NCBI GenBank assembly: GCA_963854835.1 | Contig: OY978529.1 | Coordinates: 5,490,501-5,554,500, forward strand | DNA length: 64,000 nt | Direction: 5' to 3' | From: Megamerina dolium | Taxonomy: Eukaryota > Arthropoda > Insecta > Diptera > Megamerinidae | Shown: positions 1-11,290 of the stretch, piece by piece | How the letters are laid out: each line of letters starts with the position of its first letter | Numbering within the stretch: the stretch's first letter is position 1 | Notes under the pieces: generated by a model | Told to the model about the DNA's origin: nothing | Databases searched by the model: none | What the model saw: the letters and a program-made list of their open reading frames with translations, nothing else | Position numbers and translations under genes: made by a program

Positions 1-424
1 ACATATATTACCAATATGTCCAATATCGTGTTGGTTGATTCTGTTTCAGACTTTTTAATGAAATCATGCTAAATCTTGAGGACTAAGATCGCTCATGAAG
101 ACATTTGTAATATTGCAAACGAACGTATAGATACCACATGATCTGACCCAACAAAATTTACTGACCAAACCCAGGAGAGGGGTTCTAAAATTATCGCAAA
201 GTCGTTACTTATGCCAAGGAAAGTGCTGCTATGTATTATAAGCCACTGGTATCACTTAATACCATGATTACAAAAAATCGACTCACCTCAATCGATAAAA
301 ACGTTTTTCTTTTCCGTCAGAATAATACCAGGCAATACATATCTTTGTACTACCAAAATATAGAAAACTTTTAATGTGAAAACGTTTATGCATTCTACAT
401 ATAGAAGGAATATTTTCCCATCTG
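1..424. other. No gene recognised
   Basis: AT-rich DNA in front of the first retrotransposon fragment. No open frame resembling a known protein and no clear repeat boundary was seen. Confidence 0.5.
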
Positions 425-2160
425 GTACAGAGAGAAAAGGAGTGCAGAGAGACGTCTTTTCAAGTGCATGAAGAGTGTGCCGAAAAGATGCGGGTTGGAG
501 GAGATAGAGATGTGTAGCGATAAGAATGAGACTCGAAAATTCTTCGAAAAGATCAAGCGCCTGAGTGGCGGTTTAAATCCCGGAGCCTCTTCTTGTCGTG
601 ATGGAAATGGGAATCTGGTTACAGATGTCCAGAGTGTACTGAGCCTATGGAGGGAACACTTCTCCGCGTTACTGAATGGCGATGCTACGAACAATTCCGC
701 CAGTGGAGGAGATTGCCCGATAAAACCAATTACAGATGGTGTTGACATTCCACCACCCGACTATGACGAGGTTGAAACGGCCATTTTAAGGCTGAAGAAC
801 AACAAAGCTGCAGTTTCTGATGGCCTGTCTGCCGAGTTGTTTAAGCGATGAGCTGCTCGCGTACATGCACCAGATCATAAGCAGAATATGGTCGGACGAA
901 AGCATGCCCGATAATTGGAGCCTCAGTGTTCTCTACCCCATACATAAGAAAGGAGACCCCACAATTTGCGCCAACTACCGTGGAATAAGTCTCCTGAGCA
1001 TCGCATACAAGGTTCTATAGAGCGTACTGTGTGAAAGGTTGAAGCCTATGCTCAGCAACCTGATTGGACCTTATCAGTGTGGCTTCAGACCTGGTAAATC
1101 CACGATCGACCAGATTTTCACACTGCGCCAAATTCTGGAGAAGACCCAAGAAGAAAAACAGATCGACACACACCACCATATGTCGATTATAAAGCCGCTT
1201 TCGACAGTCCGGTAAAGGATTACTTCTACACAACAATGCCTGAGTTCGGTATTCCTGCAAAGCTCATTCGACTTTGTAAAATTACACTGTATAATTCCTG
1301 TTATGCAGTGAAAATTGGGAAGAACCTCTCTGCACCGTTTAATACCGAACGGGGTTTCAGACAAGGTGATTCGCTATCGTGCGACATCTTCAATCTTATT
1401 ATGGAGAAAATAATACATACGAGCTGCTGATCTACAACATAATTGCACTATCTTCAGTGCAGCATACTCAGAGTTGGAGTGAGAGTCACGTCGAATGGGT
1501 CTTACGGTGAGCGAGGGCAAGACGAAGTATCTAGTGTCAACAAACAAAGAGTCCCGGCATCTTGGACAGCATGTCACTGTTGACAACTACACTTTTGAAG
1601 CAGTAAGGGACTTTGTCTCTCTTGAAACCAGCATTAACAGCAGTAATGACGTCAGCCTAGAGATATTGCGAACGATCACTCTTGCAAACAGGTGCTACTT
1701 AGGGATAAGTAAGCAATTAAGAAGTCGAGCCCTCTCTCGAAGAACGAAAACTACACTATACAATTCACTCGTCATGCCTGTCCTTACCTATGGTGCTGAA
1801 GCGTGGACAATTTCCACCTCGGATGATCGAATTCTTGGAGTTTTCGAGAGTAAAGTCCTACGCAAAATCTTTGGACCTATTTGCGTTGGTGGCGAGTACC
1901 GAATAAGGTACAACCATGAGCAGTACGAGCTGTATGCCGATATTGACATAGTAAAGTGCATCAAAATCCAGCGGCTGCGCTGGCTAAGTCATGTCGAGCG
2001 ATTGGAAGAAGACATTTCAGTGAAGAGGGTATTTAATTTGGCACCTGCTGGAGGACGACGCAGAAGAGAATGACCTAACCTCCGGTGGAAAGACCAAGTA
2101 CTGGAGAACCTGACGGCGCTTGGAATTTCTAACAGGCGCCTCCTAGCGAAGTATTATTGT
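425..2160 (+). mobile_element. RTE-like non-LTR retrotransposon (LINE) fragment, RT region, broken
   Basis: Translation in several frames gives the reverse transcriptase part of an RTE-like LINE. First comes the stretch before the palm with LKNNKAA (about 795-815), then NYRGISLL (about 976-1000), the QCGFRPGKSTIDQIF block (about 1075-1120), GFRQGDSLSCD (about 1350-1386), and finally a C-terminal region with TYGAEAWTI, RLRWLSHVERLEED and a basic tail (about 1785-2073). The reading frame is broken near 850 (stop plus frame change), near 1018 (stop), near 1170-1210 and after 1430. The segment that should carry the YADD catalytic motif is deleted between about 1430 and 1490. No endonuclease domain is present, so the copy is 5'-truncated. 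Clade assignment rests on recalled family resemblance. It is non-functional. Confidence 0.85.
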
Positions 2161-3485
2161 CTACTAACATACTAGTACAGGTGCCAAATATAATTGCCCC
2201 AGATCAAATATTGAGAAACATATAAAGGTTTAAAATTAGTTTAAATTTCATGGTTAGTTTCATTGATTGCTTCATGTGGGCGTGGTAGTCGACCAATCAT
2301 CACGATCTTCAACAACATTTATAATCTTAGATTATTGGCACTTGATTTAGGTCTCATAATTATGGATAGATGAATGCACATCTTTAAATCGACTACAGAT
2401 GTAATACAGAAACAAAGATATGTATAATATTTAATAAAATTGTATATACATATACCAACTATTTAATAATATATGTAAATACTTCACTCTACCTTCTGTG
2501 ATTTCGTTAAGTGGTTACAAACATCTGACCATAATGAATATTTCGCTTGGATGGTGGCTAAAATAATTGGTTTTAATTGGTAGACAATAAGAAAACAAAA
2601 AAAGAAACCAAAAAAAAAAAACATAGAAGAAAACTTTTAGTCAACTGAATATTATGTTCTGCTAAACCACTCAGTGCTGATTTATATAATTGACCAGATG
2701 TTCAACATAGATGAGTGATTTCTATGCGAAGTAACAGAAGAAAGTTGAAATACAGGATGTTTCATTGTTAACAAGACAGCTTTGACAATACTCAGTGATA
2801 ACCATCAACAATGCATTTATTTTTTTGTTGATCTTTTTTTGGCAAATACCCTTAAGTAAATCATAAGCCACTATTTGAATAGGTCAAAACTGCAAATATA
2901 TATTCTACACATCACTGTTCTAAATACATATTGGTTAAATGAAGCATATTTTGGACAAGTTCTACATATTATTAATACTATTTCTACATATTCGAGTATG
3001 ACAATGTGCATGATATCTTTGTTCAATTTGTCACAAAGCTAAATTGAATAATTTACCAGCAATCAATGTGATTGAATAATATACCTCAGGCTTTAAATTG
3101 AATGACACGCATGAGAATGAGATATTTTCATAGTAAATGGATGATGTTGCACAATAATCATAGCCCAATGCAGCAGATAACAATTGGCACTGAAGATTTT
3201 ATGGTCTTTTTTTTTATTAAATATTTCCTTGATTTCAATTTGTTTTTAATTCATTTCTTTTTTATCTTTATTTTATTTGAAAACACCTTGTATGCTTTAA
3301 CCTATACCCACTACACGCATAATACATACTCGTAGGTAATGTCTATCAACCTTAAAGTGCCTACTTATTATGCCTGCATATAATTGTATGGCAAGTATAC
3401 GCCCCGTAAAAAAAAAAAGTTGTACATACGTAGGTACTTTCGAATAAGAAGAGCGAAATAAGATGTGTGTACAGATAATACATAA
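2161..3485. other. AT-rich non-coding DNA, no gene recognised
   Basis: Long A/T runs (for example 2598-2620) and no supported coding frame. A 77-codon frame at 3102-3335 is composed of T-rich low-complexity codons and is not credible as a gene. Confidence 0.5.
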
Positions 3486-3488
3486 TAA

Positions 3489-3516
3489 AACAACAACAAC
3501 AACAACAACAACAACT
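3489..3516. repeat. (CAA)n microsatellite
   Basis: About nine near-perfect CAA units in a row, directly readable. It lies just upstream of the 105-bp tandem duplication. Confidence 0.85.
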
Positions 3517-3560
3517 TCAACTAGTACAAAGAGCAATAAAATTAAATATAATAAGTGAAA

Positions 3561-3771
3561 CAAAAGTACACATTCACATCCACACCTATACTCATATGTA
3601 TGACATAAGTATGCGATAGGGTGACCCTTATATTCTATTTTAGGCAATAGGAGCCTCGTGAAGCACAAAAGTACACGTTCACATCCACACCTATGCTCAT
3701 ATGTATGACATAAGTATGCGATAGGGTGACCCTTATATTCTATTTTAGGCAATAGGAGCCTCGTGAAGCAC
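3561..3771. repeat. Direct tandem duplication, 105-bp unit, two copies
   Basis: The block beginning CAAAAGTACACATTCACATC at 3561 is repeated from 3666 with only a few changes (for example ACATTC to ACGTTC and CTATACTC to CTATGCTC). Both units end in GAGCCTCGTGAAGCAC. The period is 105 bp. Near-identity indicates a recent local duplication. No function is apparent. Confidence 0.85.
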
Positions 3772-4220
3772 CTTGAGTGAGCTTTACTCCTGGTTTTCTA
3801 GGTTCGGTCCAATATTTTGCCATTCTGTACCATCAGAAAAATGTACAACTGAGCTCCATTAATTATTCTGCCCCAAAAATTTGGCATAAAAAATAGCTCC
3901 CCTTCGAAATTGATATTTCTTCTCATTTTTTTTAAGAACTTATAGGGCTTGCCCCCCTTACGGGAGGAGGTAGTGATAACTAGGTTCGGACGAAATGTTA
4001 GAGAGGAAAAATTAATAAAAGTCAGTCATACATTTTGTACCAATCGCGATGATTCATTAAGAAATTGTAGGGTTAATTGTCGATTTTCAGGTTTCTTTTA
4101 AATCCATCATTCCAATATTCCGAACATGCATTGGAAAGCTACTGTCATTGTGCGTCTTTCTCAGTATATGTCATTGATTTGAAGCGTAAACAACAATAAT
4201 TTTTTTTTTTTCACTCAAAT
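3772..4220. other. Non-coding DNA before a mariner fragment
   Basis: No open frame resembling a protein. Some wording (AAAAATTAATAAAAGTCAGTCATACATTTTGTACC near 4008-4042, split here only as a pointer) recurs in altered form near 5505-5550, suggesting an old dispersed repeat that brackets the mariner copy. Confidence 0.35.
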
Positions 4221-4990
4221 ATGTCGAACTTTGTGCATGAAAAAGTGTTTTTGCGGGTAGTTCTTCTTCATTACTTTAATATGAAGAAAACTGCTGACGA
4301 AAGTCATCATATTTAGGTGGAAGTTTATGATGAACCTGCTTTAGCTGAGCGAACGTGCCAAATGTGGTTTGCACGATTTAAGAGTGGTAATTTTGGCTTG
4401 GAAGACGAAGAACGTCCTGGGCAGCCAAAAAAGTTTGAAGAACTCCAAGCATTATTCGATGAAGATTGTTGCCAAACACAAGAAGAGGATGCAGAATCTT
4501 TAAGAGTCACTCAAGCAGCCATTTCAAAACGTTTAAAAGCAGCCGGATACATTCTAAAGCAAGGAAATCGGGTGCCACATGAACTGAAGCCGAGAGACGT
4601 TGAAAGGCGTGCATAGTCAAAATGATCCTGGAATGCCACAAAAAGAAGGCATTTTGCATCGGATTGTTACTGGTGATGAAAATTGGATCCGTTGTGACAA
4701 CCCCAAGCGCAAAAAATCATTTGTGAAACCCGGCCAACCAGCCAAAATCAACGGCAAAGCCGAATATCCATGGCGCGAAGATAATGCTCTGTATTTGGTG
4801 GGATCAGAAGGATAGGCTGTATTATGAGCTGCTAAAATCGGGTGAAACCATCAATGGAGAACGCTACCGAACACAATTAATCCGTTTAAAGAGAGCAATA
4901 GACGAAAAACGCCCGGAATATGCGACCAGACATGAGTCCATAATTTTCCATCATGACAACGCTCGACCTTATGTTGCAATTAAGTTATAG
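4221..4990 (+). mobile_element. mariner transposase relic (Tc1/mariner, DD34D type), truncated
   Basis: From ATG 4221 the translation reads as a mariner transposase N-terminus (FNMKKTADESHH, then a stop at 4314-4316). It continues with AERTCQMWFARFKSGNF, the helix-turn-helix region VTQAAISKRLKAAGY (about 4505-4552) and VPHELKPRDVERR. A shift near 4612 interrupts it. A second frame gives HRIVTGDENWIRCDNPKRKK (first catalytic Asp in TGDE, about 4670), and a third gives LYYELLKSGETINGERYR and IIFHHDNARPYVA (second catalytic Asp in HDN, about 4950). The copy stops right after this, so the third catalytic Asp and the 3' inverted repeat are missing. At least one stop and two frame changes make it dead. 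Subfamily is not determined, but it differs from the Mos1-like copy further on. Confidence 0.85.
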
Positions 4991-6187
4991 ATCCAATATT
5001 TCGTAGGGAAACCTCCCTAAGGAGTGAAAATTGGCTGTAAGTATATTCAGAAAAATTATTAACCATTAAAGATTAATAGGTGTCGATCATGTATCCGATT
5101 CCTCTGGCGCCACTCTGGAAGCGATGCGAGAGAAATTTATAAAGACGTCAAATCTGAAGGGTAGGTGTGCCTAAGGTGTGAAAATAGGATATAAATACCA
5201 TTCGAAGAAATGTTGGCGAGAAATAAGCAGCTGTGCGGCTGTGTCGTATATTTCATTACCATAGCGGTGACTTCTGGCCAATTATGATATAATTTGTCAA
5301 CTTTTAGTTGATTTTAAGTTCATTTTGTAGAAAAGCCTCACCAAAAAACAAAGTTAGGGTATAGATATATTTCAGAAAAATATTAAGCTATAAAAATTAA
5401 TATGGATTGGTTATATGTTCTACCCTCCGAGGAGCACTCTGGAAGTAGTTTGTGAAATTTTAAGTTTTATAGGGGAGCGCCTCAAGGAATAAAGAAAATA
5501 TGTTAATGTGGAAAAATTAATGAGGGTCAGCCATTCATTTTATACCACTAGGCACGATTCTGCGCCCTTTTTTTGAATATTTCAACTTTTTTGAGATTAA
5601 GTACGAAATGTGCCCGAACCAAGTCGAATTCAATTGCAGGACTAGACAATCTTTCGTGCAGCTTTTGGTTGTGTAATTTTTTTTTTTTATTTTAATGAAG
5701 CTTTACAAATTATTGATGCATCAATATTTGTTTTAAAACTTTTCATTTTGTATGAGAACTGTGTTTAACTAGAAATTAAATTTCGTTTAGACTACTATTT
5801 TAGGAAATATATAAAATTTATTTTATTTACTTATACATTAAATTTATTATTACTAAATTTAGTATTATTTTAATAATGAATAAGATTTCCAAAGTTTAAA
5901 AAATGTATATTGACAAATAAATGAGCTTTTCATAGAAATTTGTCAATTTATGTTTTTCAAAATTGAAAAAAAAAATTTTTTTTTTTTTTGGAAACTATGT
6001 TTATTTATGAACGAAATTTCATTTAGAGTACTGCTCTGATGATAAAATTAAATTTCTAAATTTTCAGAAATATTTATTGAAAAATAACGGTACTTTTTAT
6101 ACAAATTTTTCAGATTCTGTTTAAGAAAATTCACATTTTATTGTGAAAATATCATTCAATATAAACAGAATGACTTTAAATTTAAAG
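4991..6187. other. AT-rich non-coding DNA with degenerate internal repeats
   Basis: Between 4996 and 5510 a phrase of the form 'AAGGAGTGAAAAT... TATAAATA/TAAGTATATTCAGAAAAAT... ATTAA' recurs about three to four times in decayed form (near 5020, 5170, 5345 and 5480). This looks like an old satellite-like or multiply nested repeat. From 5600 to 6187 only A/T-rich sequence with long A and T runs is visible. Confidence 0.4.
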
Positions 6188-6460
6188 TGGTCGTGGGTTC
6201 AATCTCCACCTGAAGCATCAACAATTTAATATCGAAAATATTTTTTTTTTTTTTTAACGATATCCACCTGTCGGTGCAATTTGCCTGGAAAAGCTTCTAA
6301 AAGAACTCTGTAACAAAGCTCAGAAAAAGTGAAGTCGCAAGAGTTCTGCCATTCGGAACCGTCTGAAATAAGTAGGCACTGTCCGAAATTTAATACGCGC
6401 AACAGTAATGGAATAGAAGATCGGCCAAAAAGCCCTTCGGGGCATATTAGTGTGGAAAAG
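6188..6460 (+). mobile_element. tRNA-derived SINE, type B, 5'-truncated copy
   Basis: Begins inside the tRNA-like head at the B-box region (GTCGTGGGTTCAATCTCC, about 6190-6207). It continues with the family body, including AAAGCTTCTAAAAGAACTC, the AGCTCAGAAAAAGTGA block and the short hairpin-like TTCTGCCATTCGGAACCG. It ends in the type-B 3' part (CAGTAATGGAATAGAAGAT... CCCTTCGGGGC). The A box is missing. Other copies lie at 10,969, 14,581, 20,462, 24,244, 46,356 and 52,617. Confidence 0.75.
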
Positions 6461-6960
6461 TCATTAAAACTAATGATGCTCGTAGGCAAATTATTAACAT
6501 CGTATATCTTTACCATAGTCTCCCGGCATTCTCAATTACAACAATATTATCACACTTAAGCCTCAAAGCTTCAGCATTGTCATCTGTGTGTTGACCTTCT
6601 GTGCATGCAGTCTCAAGTTTGAAAATTTATGTGAAACAAAAACAAATTTTCGATAGCAATGAGGATCAGTCTAATACTATATCTATATAGGTATTATAAA
6701 TAGAGACACACACACACAACGACACATACATATAATAGTGTCAAAAAAACCAACATCAGTGCCAACTTAAACACATGCGGCGACGATGCTGAATACAAAT
6801 AAAAGGAAAAAAATTATTACGAACAATAATTGAAACAACAAAAACAGCAGTAGTAGCAGCAGCAGCAGCAGCAACAACAACTGCGACAATTGTGAAATAC
6901 TTATATAGACACCCACACATATAGAACAATAATAAAATATACGGTTTAAGAGCAAAAGCA

Positions 6961-6993
6961 ATAGCAACAGCAGCAGCAGCAGCAGCAGCAGTG
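6961..6993. repeat. (CAG)n microsatellite
   Basis: Run of about nine CAG/CAA units, directly visible, inside the microsatellite-rich stretch. Confidence 0.85.
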
Positions 6994-7435
6994 GCAACGC
7001 CAAAAGCATCCTTTTGTGTAAATAGCAACAAGAATTGCTATAACAATAGCAGCAACAACAACAACAACTACAACAAGTATTGTAGGTAGCTATGTAGGTA
7101 CCTACCTACATATAATAGCAACAGTAACTATATACAATTTGTATCTATCTTGAATGCCCACAAATCAACACACACCTCTACAAACGAATGATGCCAAAGC
7201 GAATGTGCTTTATATATATCCTCTGTACGGATGTACGTGTGTGCCTGTGTATATCTACTAAGTATGTAGACAAAGCACAAAAGCGTCTTTTGTGTTGATG
7301 TGATCGTTTGCAGCGCATACACTCGTATGGATAAATACAAATGCAATGTACGCATCCACTTAGTCGTCACACACACACACACACACGTGTACGCTCAAAT
7401 AAAATACACTCAATTACACCCGCAATTTATTTTGT

Positions 7436-7461
7436 GTGCGTGTGTGTGTGTGTGCGTGTGT
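7436..7461. repeat. (GT)n microsatellite
   Basis: Interrupted GT run, directly visible. Confidence 0.8.
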
Positions 7462-7897
7462 GAGTTCACGTGTATCTACTATACATATGCACATTATTTG
7501 TACGCGTTCAACGAGTATACATATCATTGTTTATATGTATGCGGGTATATATATATGGTACATAAGAGTGTATACTTAACAGTACATTATTTTATTTTCT
7601 GTTTGTTTCATTTCATATTCTTTTTCTCATTTCGCCTCGTTTTTTTTTTTAATTTTTATTTTTTTCGCATTTATGCCATCTACATATTTATCTTTTGAGC
7701 TACAATCTTGCTATCTATGAATGCTGTATGATATATACTTGTTTTGAGTCAAACAGAAATAATTTTCGTCTAGCAGAAGTCATTGTACTCGTCAATGTTC
7801 TTTCTCAAGCGATTTTTAATATCCTCTGAATTCGATGTCTTCGCCAACAATCTTTGTAAAACATACATTTGTTGCAGTGGTGTAACCTTATCTCTTC

Positions 7898-7943
7898 TTT
7901 TTCTCCTTCTTCTTCTTCTTCTTATCTTCTTCTTCTTCTTCTT
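7898..7943. repeat. (CTT)n microsatellite forming the 3' tail of an RTE-like LINE
   Basis: The CTT tract directly abuts TATGTGGCCATAACAACC, which is the 3' terminus (on the minus strand, ending GCCACATAA) of the LINE fragment to the right. The microsatellite is therefore best read as the expanded GAA tail of the retrotransposon. Confidence 0.7.
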
Positions 7944-8725
7944 ATGTGGCCATAACAACCGATGATCGATTTAGGCCAGTCTTCTCTGTCCTTCGCTTGC
8001 TGGCGGCAATTGGATATTCCAAGCGCCGTCTGGTTGCCCAACACTTGGTCCTTCCAACGGAGGTTTGGTCTTCCTCTTCTTCTGCATCCTCCAGCGATTG
8101 TCGAATTAAATACCCTCTTCACTGGAGCATCTTCTTCCATTCGCACGACATGATCCAGCCACCGAAGCCGCTGAATTTTGATTCGCCTGACTATGTCAAT
8201 GTCAACGTACAGCTCATACAGCTCATCGTTGTACCTTATTCTATACTCGCCATCAACGCAAATAGGCCGGAAGATATTGCGCAGAACTTTTCTCTCAAAA
8301 ACTCCAAGCATCCTCTCATCTGAGATGGAAGTTGTCCAAGCTTCGGCACCATATGTAAGTACAGGTATGATGAGAGTGTGATTGTCGATCTTCGAGAAAG
8401 GGCTCGACTACTCAATTGCTTACTCAGTCCAAAGTAACACCTGTTAGCAAGGGTTATCCTACGCATGATCTCCAGGCTGACGTCATTACAGTTGTTGATG
8501 CTGGTTCCAAGATAGAAGAAGTCCTTCACCACCTTGAAGGTGTAATTGTCAACAGTGACGTGTTGTCCAAGGTACTTCGTCTTGCCCTCGTTCACCGTAA
8601 GACCCATTTGACGTGACTCTCTCTCCAATTCAGAGAAAATGCTGCACTGACAGCTTGCGAGATGATACAGATTTTGTCAATATCATCGGCATACCCCAGC
8701 AGCATGATACTTTTGTTGAAGATGT
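7944..8725 (-). mobile_element. RTE-like LINE fragment, C-terminal half, 5'-truncated
   Basis: Read on the minus strand from about 8725: a YADDI catalytic motif near 8700-8680, ERESRQMGLTVNEGKTKYL (about 8640-8585), TVDNYTFKVVKDFFYLGTSI, ITLANRCYFGLSKQL, then a frame change near 8400 and 8310. GVFERKVLRNIF, GEYRIRYNDELYELY and RLRWLDHVVRMEEDAPVKRV follow, then the basic GRPNLRWKDQV block (about 8085-8055). The element ends in TTATGGCCACATAAG and a GAA-type tail. Same family as the copy at 425-2160. Two frameshifts make it inactive. Confidence 0.85.
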
Positions 8726-9579
8726 GTCATTATGTCATCCCGCTTAAGCTAAATTTAATTCCGACACAACGTTTTTTCAAGTTTAGAGAGAAAACCAGCT
8801 GCCAAATGGTACAGCAGAAAAGGCAAACATTTATTTGCGTATTTGGGGTCACTAAATTCACTAATATCAAAAAAAAATAAAAATAAAAATAATGGAAATT
8901 TTAAAATGCCCAGATTCGCCCCTAGTGGAGTAAAATATATAATTGACCCTTTTAGATTTTCCTCTTTAGCATTTCTTCTAAAAATGTTTACTCTCTATCG
9001 CCAACCCTTAGAGACTTATTATAAATGGCACTCCCACCAATCCCAAAATATGCCTAGATGAGCAAAATATATAACCGACCCCCATCAATTTTTAGTATTC
9101 ATCATTATTTCTAACTCCACTTACCCTCCTTACCCTCTATATTTACCTCTTATGGTGCCTCCCATACAAAATGCACTTAAGAACATCTGAAAATCGATCA
9201 ATAATAGCAAAGCTTCTCACAAAGAACCTCTTGAGCAGCGAAATATGAGAACGGGTCTCCATAAATTTTGCACAGCCAACATTTCTCTTAAGGAGGAGAA
9301 ATAGAAGGCAGGTATGTTTCTTGAAAATACTAAGAGAAGAAAACTACTAGGGGCTGTCATACATCGAGTATGTCATACATAGTATATGTATATATCATAC
9401 AGCCTTCGAATACAACTTTTTTTCACCTTCGCTGCTTACATTCTGTATTATAATTTTTTATTTATTTTACTTTAATTCAAAGATATCGTTTTACATTAAA
9501 TGTGTATCTTTGTGGAAAAATACTGTCAAATTTAAAAAATGTTTATTTATTCAAATTTAACATTTTCAATCAAGTCAGA
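8726..9579. repeat. Non-coding DNA with a degenerate roughly 130-bp repeat
   Basis: GTAAAATATATAATTGACCC at about 8929 and GCAAAATATATAACCGACCC at about 9062 are two decayed copies spaced about 132 bp. A third related copy is at about 28,325 (GTAAAATATATAAACGACTC). This suggests an old satellite or dispersed repeat. No credible coding frame. Confidence 0.45.
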
Positions 9580-10650
9580 CTACTGCAGAGAAGAACGCCG
9601 CCTACAAGAGAACCCTGTAGTCAGCTACAGGGAAAAGAGAAAGGAAAAGAGGTGCCTTTGCAGAAGCAAGAATCTCGGGAGCAGGAAAGGCGCGAGCGTG
9701 ACGAACTCGAAGTGTTACGAGGCAGGAATGATGCACGAAAATTCTATCTACAGGTCAAGAGTCTGACCCAAATTTTTAAGTCCTCTGTAAAGATGAAAAT
9801 GGAGACCTGGTTACGGATACGCAGTGTACGCTGAGATTATGGAGAGCACATTTCTCCAAACTGCTTGACACCACCAATTCGCCCTTGGAGAAAGCAACCC
9901 AGTGCCACCAATCGACGACGACGGTGTGAACTTGCCACCGCCTGGCCGTGACGAGGTCGGAGTTGCGATCCAGCATCTCAAGAACAACAAAGCGGCCGGT
10001 GCCAATGGATTTCCTGCTGAATTGCTTAAGGCCGGTGGCGATGAGCTGATAAAGTGCGTGCATCAACTCATCTGCAAAATATGGCTAGCAGAATGTATGC
10101 CTGATGATTGGAATCTCAGTGTCCTTTGTCCAGTACTGAAGAAAGGTGACCCGACGATCTGCACCAAGTACCGGGGAATCAGTCTTCTTGCCAACAATCT
10201 GATTGGAACTTATCAGTGCGGCTTTAAACATAAGTCCACCATCGACCAGATCTTCATACGGCGCCAAATCCTGGAAAAAACCCACGAAAAGCTAATCGAC
10301 ACCCATCATCTCTTCGTCGATTATAAAGCTGCGTTCGATAGCCCAATGTGAGATTGCCTGTATGCCACCATGTTTGAGTTCGGTATCCCTGCGAAGCTGA
10401 TAGGGCTTTGTAGAATGACGTTGAGCAACACGTGCAGCTCCGTCAAGGTAAGAAAGGACCTCTCTGAATCCTTTGATGTCGTGCAGGGTTTCAGACAAGG
10501 CGATCCCTTATCCTGCGAACTCTTCAATTTTGTGATGGAAGGGGTATTGCGAAAAGCCGGTGTACATCATAATGGAACTATTTTCTACAAAAGTGTTCAG
10601 CTCCTTGCGTATGCTGATGACATTGATATCATCGGTGTTATATCCTGTAC
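9580..10650 (+). mobile_element. RTE-like LINE fragment with reverse transcriptase YADD motif, broken
   Basis: Starts with the family's basic, Arg/Glu-rich segment (RRLQENPVVSYREKRKEKR) with frame changes near 9700-9830. From about 9902 it reads well: LKNNKAAGANGFPAELLKAG, MPDDWNLSVLCPVLKKGDPT, KYRGISLL, then an in-frame deletion of roughly 17 residues, then IGTYQCGFKHKSTIDQIF. A stop occurs at about 10,348 (MTGA region), followed by EFGIPAKLIGLC, GFRQGDPLSCELFNF and the catalytic LLAYADDIDIIG (about 10,600-10,636). Directly after this the sequence switches to the opposite strand of the same family (next entry). No endonuclease domain is seen. Several lesions make it inactive. Confidence 0.85.
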
Positions 10651-10861
10651 CAACGGGTACCGAATATAACACCTTCTTAGCCGGAGCATGTTCCTCCATT
10701 CGCTCGACATGACCTAGCCAGCGCAGCCTGTGAATTTGAATGCACTTTACTATGTCGGTGTCGGCATACAGTTCATACAGCTCATGGTTGCAGCTTATTC
10801 GATACTCACCACCAACGCAAATAGGTCCAAAGATCTTGCGTAGGATAATAAGCTCACCCAT
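10651..10861 (-). mobile_element. RTE-like LINE fragment in inverted orientation, C-terminal part
   Basis: On the minus strand: LRKIFGPICVGGEYRISCNH, ELYELYADTDIVKCIQIHRL, RWLGHVERMEEHAPAKKVLY. This is the domain that should follow the YADD region of the adjoining plus-strand fragment, but inverted and missing roughly 100 codons between. Both flanks lack a clear tail. Confidence 0.8.
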
Positions 10862-10968
10862 TTGAATTCATTTTGAATCAGTACTATTGGCACTATTACA
10901 TATTGTTGAAATGCATATCTTGTAAAAATTGTTCATTATACTACAATTCAGAGTAATCGTAGCTCTAT

Positions 10969-11290
10969 AAAAAAATAAATATGTGGTACTTAAAGCCTCG
11001 AAGGGCTCATTGGCCGAGCTTCTCTTCCATTACTGATGTGCCTGTAAAATTTTGGACAGTCTTAGAAGGACCTAGTTATTTTAACCGGTTCCGAACGGTA
11101 GAACTCTTGCGATATCACTTTTTGAGCTTTGTCACAGAGTTCTTTTAGAAGCTTTTTCATGGCAAATTGTTACTTGCGGAATTGCTTGCCAACAGGTGGG
11201 TACGGTTCAGCCGGATGCTTCAGCCGAGGATTGAACCCACGACCTACAGATCAGAAGGCCAACACACCAACCACTGAGCTACGGCACGCT
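10969..11290 (-). mobile_element. tRNA-derived SINE, type B
   Basis: Minus-strand copy: a tRNA-like head at 11,290-11,215 (GTAGCTCAGTGG A box; GGTCGTGGGTTCAATCC B-box region), the common body, and the 3' end AAAGTACCACATATTTATTT at 10,990-10,969. Near full length. Body blocks match the other copies. Confidence 0.85.

Larger units (their letters stand above)
6461..7780. other. Microsatellite-rich non-coding DNA
   Basis: No protein-like frame other than repeat-encoded homopolymers. Visible tracts: CAG/CAA runs at about 6850-6885 and 6961-6993, CAA at about 7050-7078, CA at 7368-7386 and GT at 7436-7460. Could be regulatory or intronic, but nothing specific can be claimed. Confidence 0.55.

Noticed and set aside
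6756..7031. 91-codon minus-strand frame with poly-Ala/poly-Leu
   Set aside because: Produced by CAG/CAA microsatellites read on the other strand; no conserved residues.
9580..10861. Twin-priming inversion of a LINE
   Set aside because: Twin priming inverts the 5' piece and leaves the 3' piece with its tail in sense; here the 3' piece is inverted relative to the 5' piece and no tail is visible.
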